NCBI RefSeq assembly: GCF_002929335.1 | Contig: NZ_PJIL01000002.1 | Location: 445,514 to 509,513 of the forward strand | Origin: Arthrobacter sp. Y81 | GTDB lineage: Bacteria > Actinomycetota > Actinomycetes > Actinomycetales > Micrococcaceae | Direction of reading: 5' to 3' | DNA length: 64,000 nt | Shown: positions 36,520-45,562 of the stretch, piece after piece | Layout of the letters: every line of letters begins with the position of its first letter | Numbering within the stretch: the first letter of the stretch is position 1 | Program-made: the position numbers and the translations under genes | The notes under the pieces: model-generated | Database searches by the model: none | Seen by the model: only the letters and a program-made list of their open reading frames with translations | What the model was told of the DNA's origin: nothing

Positions 36520-37380
36520 GTGACTGAAGACCAGCTGGCCTCCGCCTACGTACTGACCCTTTCCTGCCCCGACCGTCCCGGCATCGTGCATGCCGTTGCG
36601 GGAGCACTTCTCGTGGCAGGCTGCAATATTACGGACTCGCAGCAGTACGGCAGCCAGTCCACCGGCACCTTCTTCATGCGGGTTGAGGCGACCACGGCTG
36701 GTTCGCAGGCTGAGGTGTACGCGGCGCTGGAACCGGTGGCGGCTGCGTTCGGCATGCAGTGGAGCCTGAACCCCGAGGGACGCAAGGTCCGAACCCTGCT
36801 GATGGCGAGCAAGTCCGCGCACTGCCTCAACGATCTCCTGTTCCTGCAGCGCTCCGGCACGCTGCCCATCGAGATCCCCGCCATCGTGTCCAACCACCAG
36901 GACCTGGCCGGGCTGGCGGAGTTCTACGGCATTCCGTTCCACTACATCCCCGTCACTGCGGACACCAAGGTCCAGGCCGAGGACGAGCTGCGGAAGATCA
37001 TCGCGGAGGAAGGCGTCGAACTGACCGTCCTGGCCCGCTACATGCAGATCCTGTCCAATGACCTGTGCACCGAGCTCACCGGCAAGGCCATCAACATCCA
37101 CCACTCTTTCCTGCCGTCCTTCAAAGGCGCGAAGCCCTACCACCAGGCCCACGCCCGCGGCGTGAAGCTGATCGGTGCCACGGCGCACTACGTCACAGCC
37201 GCCCTGGACGAGGGACCCATCATCGAACAGGAAGTCATCCGGGTGGACCACCGCCGCACGGCCGAACAGTTCGTGCAGATGGGCCGTGACGTGGAAGGCC
37301 GCACACTGGCCCAGGCCGTCCAGTGGCACGCCGAGCACAGGGTGCTGCTCGACGGGAACCGCACGGTCGTCTTCAACTAG
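36520..37380 (+). CDS. purU: Formyltetrahydrofolate deformylase
   Basis: 286 residues, GTG start. An N-terminal ACT domain (about 8-90: YVLTLSCPDRPGIVHAVAG) precedes a formyltransferase-fold catalytic domain with the active-site IHHSFLPSFKGAKPYHQA and the conserved His and Asp in GATAHYVTAALDEGPII. It hydrolyses 10-formyl-THF to formate and THF, balancing one-carbon pools. It diverges from the riboswitch-controlled glyA-folD; only about 75 bp separate its start from the 5' edge of the riboswitch. Confidence 0.95.
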   Translation: MTEDQLASAYVLTLSCPDRPGIVHAVAGALLVAGCNITDSQQYGSQSTGTFFMRVEATTAGSQAEVYAALEPVAAAFGMQWSLNPEGRKVRTLLMASKSAHCLNDLLFLQRSGTLPIEIPAIVSNHQDLAGLAEFYGIPFHYIPVTADTKVQAEDELRKIIAEEGVELTVLARYMQILSNDLCTELTGKAINIHHSFLPSFKGAKPYHQAHARGVKLIGATAHYVTAALDEGPIIEQEVIRVDHRRTAEQFVQMGRDVEGRTLAQAVQWHAEHRVLLDGNRTVVFN

Positions 37381-38057
37381 TGGTCGAGCACTTCGCCACG
37401 GAGCATGGCGGCGAGGACCGGCTGGCCGCGTTCTACAACCAGAGGGCGGTCCTTCATCCGGAGCATCCGCTGACCCCTCAGCGGGTGGAGCAGCGGGACC
37501 GGTTCATCGCCCGGCTGAAGGCCGAAGGCCGGCACGGCGTGCTGGAAATCGGCTCCGGCCTGGGGCTTGACGGGCTGAAGTTCGTCCAGGCCGGGATCCA
37601 CTACACCGGCATTGACCTGTCCGAAGAGCACGTGCGGATAGCAACGTCCAAAGGACTGAACGTCTCGGTTGCCAGCGCCCGGAGCCTGCCCTTCGCCGAT
37701 GGCGTCTTCCCGGCAGTGTGGAGCATGAGCACGCTGCTGCACATACCCAACAGGGACATCGACGACGTCGTCCGCGAACTGGTTCGCGTGGCCGCCCCAG
37801 GGGCGCCGATCGCCGTCGGACTCTGGTCCGGGGACGACGAAGAGGTACTCAACCCCGAAGACGAAATCGAGCCGCCGCGCTTTTTCAGCCGCCGCAGCGA
37901 CGCAGCGCTCCGGCGGATCTTCGGCCGGCACGGCGACATTGAGGAATTCGTCACGTGGCCGGAGGGCTCAGGCGCTGAATCAGGCCCGGGCGCGGGTCAC
38001 TGGACGCAGCATTACCAGTTCCTGGTCCTCCGCACTCCCCCTGCCCAGCCCAACTGA
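37380..38057 (+). CDS. Class I SAM-dependent methyltransferase
   Basis: 225 residues from GTG at 37380-37382, which overlaps the purU stop by one base (TAGTG). Motif I is VLEIGSGLGLDGLKF; TGIDLSEEHVRIA (motif II) and LPFADGVFPAVWSMSTLLHI (motif III/IV region) follow. It is a small-molecule-type methyltransferase; the substrate is not recognisable. Coupling to purU suggests co-expression. Confidence 0.83.
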   Translation: MVEHFATEHGGEDRLAAFYNQRAVLHPEHPLTPQRVEQRDRFIARLKAEGRHGVLEIGSGLGLDGLKFVQAGIHYTGIDLSEEHVRIATSKGLNVSVASARSLPFADGVFPAVWSMSTLLHIPNRDIDDVVRELVRVAAPGAPIAVGLWSGDDEEVLNPEDEIEPPRFFSRRSDAALRRIFGRHGDIEEFVTWPEGSGAESGPGAGHWTQHYQFLVLRTPPAQPN

Positions 38058-38111
38058 CTGGCACTTAACGTCGCGAAATCCGCGAATGACGACGTTAAAT
38101 GCGAGTCAGTT
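38052..38111. repeat. 22-bp inverted repeat between convergent genes
   Basis: Arms 38052-38073 and 38090-38111 pair over 20 of 22 bp and contain ACTGGCACTTAACGTC / ACTCGCATTTAACGTC. The 5' arm starts inside the last codons of the methyltransferase. It lies between convergent genes, a position suited to a bidirectional terminator, and its core resembles the hairpin at 18150-18218. Confidence 0.7.
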
Positions 38112-38128
38112 GGGGGCCGTGCACTGTC

Positions 38129-38716
38129 CTAAGTACCCCGACGGGCGCTGCCCATGTATCCGCCCAGGAATGCGGCCGCAATCAACAGGAGTGCCCCGAC
38201 CCGTGCCAGCCGGACGCCGAGGCTGTGCTTGCCCCGGAGCCGTGCAGTCCAGGATCCGAGGAAGATCAGCACGGCCACGCCGTTCAGCCCGGCATGGACG
38301 ATGCCAACCCGCTTCGTTGCCCGGCCGGCCAAAGCCCACTCGGCCCATCCGGTCAGTGCCGTGGGCGCCGCGGCCAGGACGCCAAGGCCCACCAGCCGGG
38401 TGGCTGCCCGCTGGGTCCCGGGATCCGCAAACAGGTCGAGGTACATGGCCATGAACCACGCCCCGAAGGGCACATCGGTCAGGATGCCATGCAGGGGTAT
38501 TCCGGTTGCGTCGCCGTGGAGGAAGCTGCGCATCCGCGGGTTTTCGACGAGGCGGCCGGCCCGCGGCTCGGCCACGGAGACGGCCGGGTCAAGGGCCTCG
38601 AGCTGCTCAATCCGCCGCATCAACCGGCGGAACCGGCCGGGGCCGCCGCCTCCGTCCTTCCGCAGGTGAAGTCCTTGCAGCTGAAGCCCGTGAGGGCCAA
38701 AACCCCGAAGTTCCAT
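38129..38716 (-). CDS. DUF2231-like membrane protein
   Basis: 195 residues. A charged N-terminal half (about 1-80) is followed by four hydrophobic segments, including HGILTDVPFGAWFMAMYLDL, LGVLAAAPTALTGWAEW, and VHAGLNGVAVLIFLGSW. The spacing of the conserved His residues before each helix is like DUF2231 proteins. Function unknown. It is monocistronic. Confidence 0.72.
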   Translation of the reverse strand: MELRGFGPHGLQLQGLHLRKDGGGGPGRFRRLMRRIEQLEALDPAVSVAEPRAGRLVENPRMRSFLHGDATGIPLHGILTDVPFGAWFMAMYLDLFADPGTQRAATRLVGLGVLAAAPTALTGWAEWALAGRATKRVGIVHAGLNGVAVLIFLGSWTARLRGKHSLGVRLARVGALLLIAAAFLGGYMGSARRGT

Positions 38717-38819
38717 GGCCCCATGCTAGTGATTCAGGTCGGCGGCGTCACTAGGCACAAAGTCCGCCTGCGGAGTCCGCATACGTGGGCTGACGTGAAC
38801 AGTGTCCTAGGCTGGGCTC

Positions 38820-39338
38820 ATGGCTCCTCTATATCCCTTTGCCGGCACCAGCCCGGACGTCCACCCTTCAGTCTTCGTTGCCCCCAGCGCCTCCGTGATC
38901 GGCAATGCCACCCTGGCCGAGGACTCCAGCGCGTTCTACGGCGTCTCGGTCCGTGCTGACACCGCCGCCATCACCGTAGGCGCCGGCAGCAACCTGCAGG
39001 ACAACGTGGTGCTGCACGCTGACCCCGGATTCCCCTGCACAGTGGGCGCCCGGGTCAGTGTGGGGCACAGCGCCGTCGTGCACGGCTGCACCGTTGAGGA
39101 CGACTGCCTCATCGGCATGAGCGCCACCATCCTCAACGGCGCGGTGATCGGCGCCGGCTCGCTCGTGGCGGCAGGCGCCGTCGTCCTCGAAGGAACGGTC
39201 ATCCCGCCGCGTTCGCTGGTGGCCGGCGTCCCGGCGAAGGTCCGGCGCGAGCTCACCGAAGAAGAGTTCGACGGCGTGCAGCGCAACGCCGCGCACTACC
39301 GCGAACTCGCGCGGGCACACAGGGAAGTGCACGGCTAG
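38820..39338 (+). CDS. Gamma-class carbonic anhydrase-like hexapeptide protein
   Basis: 172 residues. Left-handed beta-helix hexapeptide repeats run through about residues 12-130, and three His (66, 83, 88) are placed as the zinc ligands of the gamma-carbonic anhydrase/YrdA family (VVLHADPG, SVGHSAVVHGC). The C-terminal helix caps the helix. Activity as a carbonic anhydrase is not assured for this subfamily. Its stop overlaps the convergent davB-like gene by 4 bp. Confidence 0.85.
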   Translation: MAPLYPFAGTSPDVHPSVFVAPSASVIGNATLAEDSSAFYGVSVRADTAAITVGAGSNLQDNVVLHADPGFPCTVGARVSVGHSAVVHGCTVEDDCLIGMSATILNGAVIGAGSLVAAGAVVLEGTVIPPRSLVAGVPAKVRRELTEEEFDGVQRNAAHYRELARAHREVHG

Positions 39339-41065
39339 TCCAGGCTGATCGGCCCCAGCGCGTCGAGCAGCTCTCCTGGGCCGGGATTCCCCGCAGCAGA
39401 GTGTCCGCCGAGGTGGTTCACCACGCCCCACACCGCGTTGAGGCCGGTGGTCACGGCGCCCTCGGCCCAGCCGGCGGTGAACGAAACGTCATCGCCGGCG
39501 AGGAAGATCCCGCGCTGGCCCTCCGGCAGCTTGTCCTGCTTGAAGTGCGTGAACAGCCGCTGCTGGTAGCGGTAGTGCCCGGGCAGGTTCGCCTTGAAGG
39601 CGCCCATGAAGTTGGGGTCCGCCTCCCACGAGACCGTGATGGGCTGGCCAATGATGTGGCTGGCGATGTCCACGCCCGGGTAGATCTGCTCGAGCGAGTG
39701 CAGCATGAGCTCCACCCGCTGGTCGGCGTCGAGCGCAAGCCACTTCAGCGCGTCGTCGTTCCAGGTGTAGGAGAGCAGGATGACGGCGGGCTTGTCCGGC
39801 CCGTCATCCAGCAGGTAGGTGGCGCGGTTCAACCGGTCGGTCAGGGTCATGGACATGACGTCGCGGCCGGTCGCCGGATCGGTGTCCTTCCAGAACGGGC
39901 GGTCCACCATCACGAAGGTCTTGGAGGACTGCATATAGTGCGAGCGTTCGATCGCCGTCCACAGCTCCGCCGGGAACAATGCCTCCTCAGTGTGGATCCG
40001 GGTGGACAGCAGCCAGGACTGGCACGTGGTGACCACGGCAGGGTAGGACGCCTCCCGGCCCCAGCGTTCGCGCAGGCGCAGGTCGCCGTTGGCGTCCCGG
40101 CTGATCCGGTCCACGGCACCGCGCGGGGAGCCCGAATGCATTGACGCCAGTGACGTCCCGTCCGGCCAGTGGGCCATGCCCGACGGCGCGTGCTGCCACA
40201 GTGCCTCGGGGAGCCGTTGCGCTCCCCCGGCGATGAGGCGGTGCTGGTCATCGGCGTCCGTATAAACGACGCGCAGGATTTCGAGGATGGAGTTGGGGAA
40301 GTCCGTGTCCCAGCCCCCGGTTCCGAAGCCCACCTGGCCGAACGCTTCGCGGTGGGCGAAGCCCGCTTCCTTGAAGGACTCGCTGGCGGCGATGAAGCCG
40401 TAGAACGTCTGTTCGTCCATGAGCGGCAGGAGTTCGTTCCAGATCTCCTTGATCCTGGCCGTGTCCCGCGCACGGATGGCGTCCTGCATCTCACTGAACT
40501 TGGCGCCGTCGTTCACGGCTGCCTTCCAGGCGTCCGCCACTTCGCGGAAGAATGGCGGCAGGTCTGCCGGGGTGCTGGCGTAGTGCTTCTGCCCGGCCAG
40601 TTCGATCACGGTGCTGGAGGTGGCGGTGGCCAGCGGGTTGGGGAACTCCTGGGTCTGCAGGCCCAGCAGGTCCACGTAGTGGTAGAACGCCCTGCCTGAC
40701 ACCGGGAAGCGCATGCCGCCGAGGTCCGCCATCACGCCCGGCGCCGAAGGGAAGCTGGCGGTGCGCAGCCGGCCGCCGATCTGGTCCGCCTCGTACATGA
40801 CCGGGCGGAGGCCCAGCTTCATCAGTTCATAGGCCGTGACCAGCCCGGAGAGCCCTGCCCCGACCACTGCCACTTCGGTCCCGTACAGCTCGGGCGGGAC
40901 CGACCCGAGGCCGGCCGGGTTGGCGAGGTAGTGGTCATAGCTGAACGGGAAGTCCGGGTTCAGCATGGTGATGGGGGCGTCGTTTGCCTGGCCCGGTGTT
41001 GGTGCGGCGTCCGGGCCGGGTGCGGCCTCGGGATCGTTGGCCGGCAGTTCGGTGGCGATGGTCAT
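39335..41065 (-). CDS. davB: Flavin monooxygenase of the lysine 2-monooxygenase (DavB) type
   Basis: 576 residues; P. putida DavB is about 560. FAD-binding VAVVGAGLSGLVTAYELMKL is followed by ADLGGMRFPVSGRAFYHYVD, FGQVGFGTGGWDTDFPNS, MQSSKTFVMVDRPFWKD and a C-terminal FAD contact GIFLAGDDVSFTAGWAEGAV. These stretches agree closely with remembered DavB and more loosely with tryptophan 2-monooxygenase IaaM. The reaction would be L-lysine plus O2 to 5-aminovaleramide and CO2. It overlaps the permease gene by 4 nt. An arginine or other L-amino-acid specificity, or plain oxidase activity, remains possible. Confidence 0.8.
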   Translation of the reverse strand: MTIATELPANDPEAAPGPDAAPTPGQANDAPITMLNPDFPFSYDHYLANPAGLGSVPPELYGTEVAVVGAGLSGLVTAYELMKLGLRPVMYEADQIGGRLRTASFPSAPGVMADLGGMRFPVSGRAFYHYVDLLGLQTQEFPNPLATATSSTVIELAGQKHYASTPADLPPFFREVADAWKAAVNDGAKFSEMQDAIRARDTARIKEIWNELLPLMDEQTFYGFIAASESFKEAGFAHREAFGQVGFGTGGWDTDFPNSILEILRVVYTDADDQHRLIAGGAQRLPEALWQHAPSGMAHWPDGTSLASMHSGSPRGAVDRISRDANGDLRLRERWGREASYPAVVTTCQSWLLSTRIHTEEALFPAELWTAIERSHYMQSSKTFVMVDRPFWKDTDPATGRDVMSMTLTDRLNRATYLLDDGPDKPAVILLSYTWNDDALKWLALDADQRVELMLHSLEQIYPGVDIASHIIGQPITVSWEADPNFMGAFKANLPGHYRYQQRLFTHFKQDKLPEGQRGIFLAGDDVSFTAGWAEGAVTTGLNAVWGVVNHLGGHSAAGNPGPGELLDALGPISLD

Positions 41066-42600
41066 GAAAGGTCTGCCTTCGTCGGTTCGGTGGTGGACGG
41101 TGTTGAAGTTTCGCGCCCGCTGAGTTCACGGTATTCCTCGTGGCTGAGCGCCGCCACCCTGGAGTGGCGCCGGCCGTAGCCGAAGTAGGCAGCGAGGCCC
41201 ACCAGCATCCAGATGCCGAAGACCACCCAGGTGTCGGCGCCAAGGTTGGCCATGAGGAACGCACACATCAGGGCGCCGAGGATCGGGGTCAACGGGAACA
41301 GCGGCACGCGGAAGGTGCGCTTGAGCTCGGGCCGGTTGCGCCGCAGGTAGATGACGGCAACGTTGACCAGGGCAAAGGCAAACAGGGTGCCGATGCTGGT
41401 GGCGTCCGCCAGTGCCCCGAGCGGGACCAGCCCGGCGGTGAGGGCGACGGCGATGCCCACGATCAGGGTTCCGGCAACCGGTGTGCCGGTGCGGGACGAG
41501 ACGCGGCCGAAGATCCTGGGGATCAGGCCGTCTCGGGACATCGAGAGAAGGATGCGGGTCTGTCCGTAGAGGACGGTCAGGACGATGCTGGCAATGGCCA
41601 GTACGGCGCCGACGGCGAAGACCAGGGCAATCCACGGCTGTCCGGTTGTCTCTTCAAGGATCTTGACCAGGGCGGCTTCGGTGCCATCGAACCAGCCCCA
41701 GGGGCGGGCGCCGATGGCGGCGACAGCAACGAGGACGTAGATGGTGGTGACGATCAGCATGGAGAGCATGATGGCGCGCGGCAGGTCCCGCTTGGGGTTG
41801 CGGGCTTCCTCTCCGGCGGTGGAGGCGGCGTCGAACCCGATGTAGGAGAAGAACACCGTAGAGGCGGCGGCCGAGACACCGGCTGCGCCCATGGGCAGGA
41901 GCGGTTCGAAGTTGCCTGCGTTGAAGGCGGTGAAGGCTACCACGCAGAAGAAGAGGAGGATGCCGACCTTGACCACCACGATGGCGGTGTTGATCCAGGC
42001 GCTTTCCCGGGCACCGCGGACCAGCAGGATTGTGGCCAGGACCACGATGACCATGGCCGGGATGTTCATGATGCCGCCGTCACCGGGCGGCTGGGAGATG
42101 GAGTCCGGCAGGACCTGCCCGAAGACCGCCAGGGACTCGTTCACGTACTGGCCAGCGCCGACGGCCACGGCAGCCACCGACACGGCGTACTCCAGCACGA
42201 GGCACCAGCCGCAGATCCAGGCCATGCCTTCGCCCATGGTGGCGTAGGTGTAGGAGTAGCTGGAGCCCGCCACCGGGACCAGTCCGGCCATTTCGGCGTA
42301 GGAAACGGCAGAGAGCAGGGCGGCCAGGCCGGCGATCGCGAACGAAATCCAGATGGCCGGACCGGCCAGGGGCACCGATTCGCCGAGGATGACCAGGATG
42401 CCTGTGCCCAGGGTGGCGCCGACACTGATCATGGTCAGCTGCAGGACGCCGAAGCTCCGGACCAGTTTGGGGCCGCCCTGGCCGTTTTCGGTCTCGCTGA
42501 CCATCTGGCCGATCGGCTTGCGGCGCAGCAGCTGCGCAGCCAGGCCCGGACGGCGGGCAGCTGCCGGCTGCTGGCCGGTGAGTGTAGGCACAGTCATCAT
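41062..42600 (-). CDS. APC-family amino-acid permease
   Basis: 512 residues from ATG ATG at 42595-42600. Twelve or so helices of the APC (amino acid-polyamine-cation) fold; the family motif lies in MISVGATLGTGILVILGES, and FFSYIGFDAASTAGEEARNPKRDLPRAI is the characteristic CAT/APC loop. It resembles cationic-amino-acid transporters. Coupled by a 4-nt overlap to the davB-like gene, it is a good candidate for lysine uptake. Confidence 0.87.
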   Translation of the reverse strand: MMTVPTLTGQQPAAARRPGLAAQLLRRKPIGQMVSETENGQGGPKLVRSFGVLQLTMISVGATLGTGILVILGESVPLAGPAIWISFAIAGLAALLSAVSYAEMAGLVPVAGSSYSYTYATMGEGMAWICGWCLVLEYAVSVAAVAVGAGQYVNESLAVFGQVLPDSISQPPGDGGIMNIPAMVIVVLATILLVRGARESAWINTAIVVVKVGILLFFCVVAFTAFNAGNFEPLLPMGAAGVSAAASTVFFSYIGFDAASTAGEEARNPKRDLPRAIMLSMLIVTTIYVLVAVAAIGARPWGWFDGTEAALVKILEETTGQPWIALVFAVGAVLAIASIVLTVLYGQTRILLSMSRDGLIPRIFGRVSSRTGTPVAGTLIVGIAVALTAGLVPLGALADATSIGTLFAFALVNVAVIYLRRNRPELKRTFRVPLFPLTPILGALMCAFLMANLGADTWVVFGIWMLVGLAAYFGYGRRHSRVAALSHEEYRELSGRETSTPSTTEPTKADLS

Positions 42601-42652
42601 TGACGTCCGTTCGTGAGTAGTTGTCGGTTTCCCCTTGGTCCAGCTTAGGTTT

Positions 42653-42699
42653 GTGAGCCACCTCTCACCGTTGTGCAAAATGCCCTATAGTGTTCTGGC
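42653..42699 (+). promoter_or_regulatory. Promoter and operator-like repeat for the racemase; leaderless start
   Basis: TATAGT at 42686-42691 lies 8 bp before the ATG at 42700, so the transcript would begin at or next to the start codon (leaderless). No ribosome site precedes the ATG. An inverted repeat GTGAG-CCACCT-CTCAC at 42653-42668 sits where a regulator could bind and is shared with the divergent permease-davB promoter region. Confidence 0.5.
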
Positions 42700-43908
42700 A
42701 TGAGACTTAATGCACACATCGAAAGCCCGCAGGCCGCGGCGCTGACCGGGCAGGTCAGCGTTGACCTTACGGCCATTTCGGACAACATCCGCAACCTCCG
42801 GGAGCGCTCCGCAGCACCGCATTTCATGGCCGTGGTGAAGGGCAACGCCTACGGCCACGGCCTGGTCGACGTCGCCCGGACAGCGCTGGAGGCCGGCGCG
42901 GACTGGCTGGGCACAGCGCAGCTTCACGAGGCGATCGCCCTTCGCCGGGCGGGCATCACCGCCCCGGTCCTGTCGTGGCTGTATCTCGCGGCCGCTTCCA
43001 GCGGGACGATCCGGGAGGCGCTGGAGTACGACGTCGATGTGTCGCTGGGCAGCGTTGCCCAGCTCGACGTCGTGGCCGGCATTGCGCGCCGGCTCGGCCG
43101 TCCCGCCGTCGTCCATCTTGAACTGGACACGGGGCTGAGCCGCGGCGGGGCGCGGGCGGAGGACTGGGCGGAGCTCGTGACCGCCGCCCGCTCTGCGGAG
43201 CGTGCGGGAACCCTGTCCGTCAGGGGCGTCTGGACCCACCTGGCCTGGGCCGATGTTCCCGCGCACCCCGCCAACATGGCAGCCGTGGACGCCTTCGAAG
43301 AAGCCGTCCGGGAGGCCAGGGCGGCAGGGCTGGAACCGGCCCTCCGGCACGTCTCAAGCTCCGCCAACATCCTTGACCGGCCGGAATTCGCGTTCGACAT
43401 GGTGCGGGCCGGCCTGGCGTTCTACGGGCTGGCCCCGGCGGACCACCTGGCCCCGGCCGACTTCGGCCTGCGCCCCGCCCTGACTGTGACGGCGCCGGTG
43501 GTGCTGGTCAAGAAAGTGCCCGCGGGGACAGGAGTGAGCTACGAGCACCAGGCCTTCACGCACGAGCCGCGGTATCTCGGGCTGATCCCGCTGGGTTACG
43601 CGGACGGCATTCCGAAGGGCATTTCTGGCCGCAGCCTCATCCTCCTTGGCGGCCGCCGGGTCCCGGTGATCGGCAAGGTCTGCATGGACCAGTTCATGGT
43701 GGACCTGGGCCCGGATGCCAACGGCGTGGCCGTTGGTGACACAGCTGTGCTATTTGGCGATCCGCAGACCGGGGCGGCGAGCGCCGATGACTGGGGCGCG
43801 GCGATCGGCAGCCACGGCGACGAGATCATCAACCGGATCGCCCCGCGCCTGCCGCGGGCGTACGAGTGCCCGGATTACCAGGAAGCCGGTGGTCCCGTTG
43901 GCGCGTGA
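42700..43908 (+). CDS. PLP-dependent alanine/amino-acid racemase
   Basis: 402 residues. PLP-binding Lys47 is in FMAVVKGNAYGHG, and the catalytic-Tyr region is GTGVSYEHQAFTH; PLGYADGIPKGISG and GKVCMDQFMVDLG complete the alanine-racemase fold. By homology alone it could be the housekeeping Alr. Its place next to lysine-catabolic genes and its coupling (20-bp overlap) to a PucR-type regulator suggest instead a broad-specificity or lysine racemase that links D- and L-lysine breakdown. Confidence 0.85.
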   Translation: MRLNAHIESPQAAALTGQVSVDLTAISDNIRNLRERSAAPHFMAVVKGNAYGHGLVDVARTALEAGADWLGTAQLHEAIALRRAGITAPVLSWLYLAAASSGTIREALEYDVDVSLGSVAQLDVVAGIARRLGRPAVVHLELDTGLSRGGARAEDWAELVTAARSAERAGTLSVRGVWTHLAWADVPAHPANMAAVDAFEEAVREARAAGLEPALRHVSSSANILDRPEFAFDMVRAGLAFYGLAPADHLAPADFGLRPALTVTAPVVLVKKVPAGTGVSYEHQAFTHEPRYLGLIPLGYADGIPKGISGRSLILLGGRRVPVIGKVCMDQFMVDLGPDANGVAVGDTAVLFGDPQTGAASADDWGAAIGSHGDEIINRIAPRLPRAYECPDYQEAGGPVGA

Positions 43909-45562
43909 GGCGGCCGCCGAGCGTCTCGGCTTCGTCACGCTGGAGCAGTTCCTGCAGAAGCTGCCGCCGGAGCTGAAAATACTCCACGACGGCGGCAACG
44001 GTGCCGGGCTGCTCCGCTGGGTGGAACCGAGCGAGCTGGAGGACCCGACGCCGTACCTGGTCGACGGCGAATTCATCCTCACCGCCGGGCTGCCGTTCCT
44101 TGGCGACGGCGGCGCAGGAGGGAAGGTGGACGCCTATGTGCAGCGGCTGGTCGGCGCCGGCGTGGGCGCCCTGGGATTCGGGCTGGAACCATACTTCGAT
44201 GGCGTGCCCGGCGCCTTGGTTGACGCGTGCCGGCATCACAACCTGACGCTGGTGGAAGTTCCCAAGACTGTTCCGTTTGCCGCGATCGGGCTGGAATTCT
44301 CGCAGCTGCTGGAATCGGACAATGCACGGGTGTTCAGGCAGCTGGCGGACACCAACAGGCAGCTGATGCGTGCGGTCCTTTCGGCCAGGCCGGAACACGA
44401 GCTCCTGGCGGCGCTGGTGCAGCGGGTTCCGGTGTGGGCACTGCTCGTGGGTGCGGACGGCAGGGTCCGCGCCCGGGCCGCAGCCGGCGGAAGCGCAACC
44501 AGCGCACCCGGCGGAAGTGCAGCCGGCTCCACCAACCCGGGAGGCGGACCGTGGAACTCGCCCGCCGCCGTCGAACTTTCCGCCCTGCAGCCGATACTGA
44601 AAAGGCTGCTGGCCGGCAGCGGCCCCCGGGTGGAAATGGATTCCCTCGACGAGCCCGGTTCCGCCCTGGTGTTCGGCCATCCGCTCCGCAGCACCCGCGA
44701 CGCCAACCTCGGCGCGCTGATCCTTGGATCCGGCAGCCCCCTCACGCCCGCGCAGAACAGCGTGGTGTCCTCTGTCGTCGGACTCCTGGAACTGCTGGTG
44801 CGGCAGCGGACCAGCGGTTCACTCGCGCCGAGCCAGCTGGCGACGGCGCTGCTGCTGCACCCGGACAGCATGGCGTCCGGCGGGACCAGGCATGTCAACG
44901 GGCTCAAGGACCTCCTGGCGCAGAGCATTTCGTCCACGCGTTCGGCACCGCTGCGGGTCGTCCAGGGACTCAAAGCCGACGCCGACTGGCCGGCTGGCGA
45001 CAGCCCCGTCCGGGAACTGCTGCAGTGGCGCCGGATGTTCGACACCAAGCTGGTGGAGATCACTGACTACGGCTTCGCTGCCATCACACGCCTCAAGGTG
45101 GACGACGCACTGCTGGCCGAGACGGAGAAGCTCGGCTGGCGGCTGGTGATCGGGGATGCCACGGAGTTCCAGGGGCTGGCTTCCGCATACCAGAGGGCCA
45201 CTTCGCTGCGCGCACGGGTGCAGGCAACCGGGAGGAGTGCCCGGGTGGACGAGGTGACGTGGTCGGTCGCCGGGCTGCTCGGCCGCGAGGCAGGGACCAT
45301 GCTGGCCGCCCGGCTGCTGGAGCCCGTGCTCAGTCAGGAAGACCCTGAGCGACGGTCCGCCCAGCTGGCGGTGCTGCGGACTTGGCTCGGCGAAAACGGG
45401 AGCTGGGACGCCACAGCGAAGGCCCTTGGCCTCCACCGCAACAGCGTCCGCCGGCAGATCAATGCCCTCGCTGAGCTGCTGGACACCGACTTCAACCAGG
45501 CCCAGGTGCGCGCGGAGCTCTGGTTCGCCCTTCAGTACGTGGACGAATCCCAGTCACGGTAG
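43889..45562 (+). CDS. PucR-family transcriptional regulator
   Basis: 557 residues from GTG at 43889-43891 (AGGAAG just upstream), overlapping the racemase by 20 nt; a TTG 9 nt later is an alternative. The N-terminal PucR domain (about 10-130, with GEFILTAGLPF and VGALGFGLEPYF) is followed by a GGDEF-like middle region and a C-terminal PucR HTH_30 (WLGENGSWDATAKALGLHRNSVRRQI). Such proteins are often activators responding to a catabolic metabolite. It is likely to control the lysine locus. Its end overlaps davA by 31 bp, tail to tail. Confidence 0.85.
   Translation: MVPLAREAAAERLGFVTLEQFLQKLPPELKILHDGGNGAGLLRWVEPSELEDPTPYLVDGEFILTAGLPFLGDGGAGGKVDAYVQRLVGAGVGALGFGLEPYFDGVPGALVDACRHHNLTLVEVPKTVPFAAIGLEFSQLLESDNARVFRQLADTNRQLMRAVLSARPEHELLAALVQRVPVWALLVGADGRVRARAAAGGSATSAPGGSAAGSTNPGGGPWNSPAAVELSALQPILKRLLAGSGPRVEMDSLDEPGSALVFGHPLRSTRDANLGALILGSGSPLTPAQNSVVSSVVGLLELLVRQRTSGSLAPSQLATALLLHPDSMASGGTRHVNGLKDLLAQSISSTRSAPLRVVQGLKADADWPAGDSPVRELLQWRRMFDTKLVEITDYGFAAITRLKVDDALLAETEKLGWRLVIGDATEFQGLASAYQRATSLRARVQATGRSARVDEVTWSVAGLLGREAGTMLAARLLEPVLSQEDPERRSAQLAVLRTWLGENGSWDATAKALGLHRNSVRRQINALAELLDTDFNQAQVRAELWFALQYVDESQSR

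Noticed and set aside
39335..41065. Tryptophan 2-monooxygenase for auxin synthesis
   Set aside because: The fold is shared, but remembered sequence agreement is clearly better with DavB and the partner amidase is nitrilase-type, not the amidase-signature IaaH; kept only as a lesser alternative.
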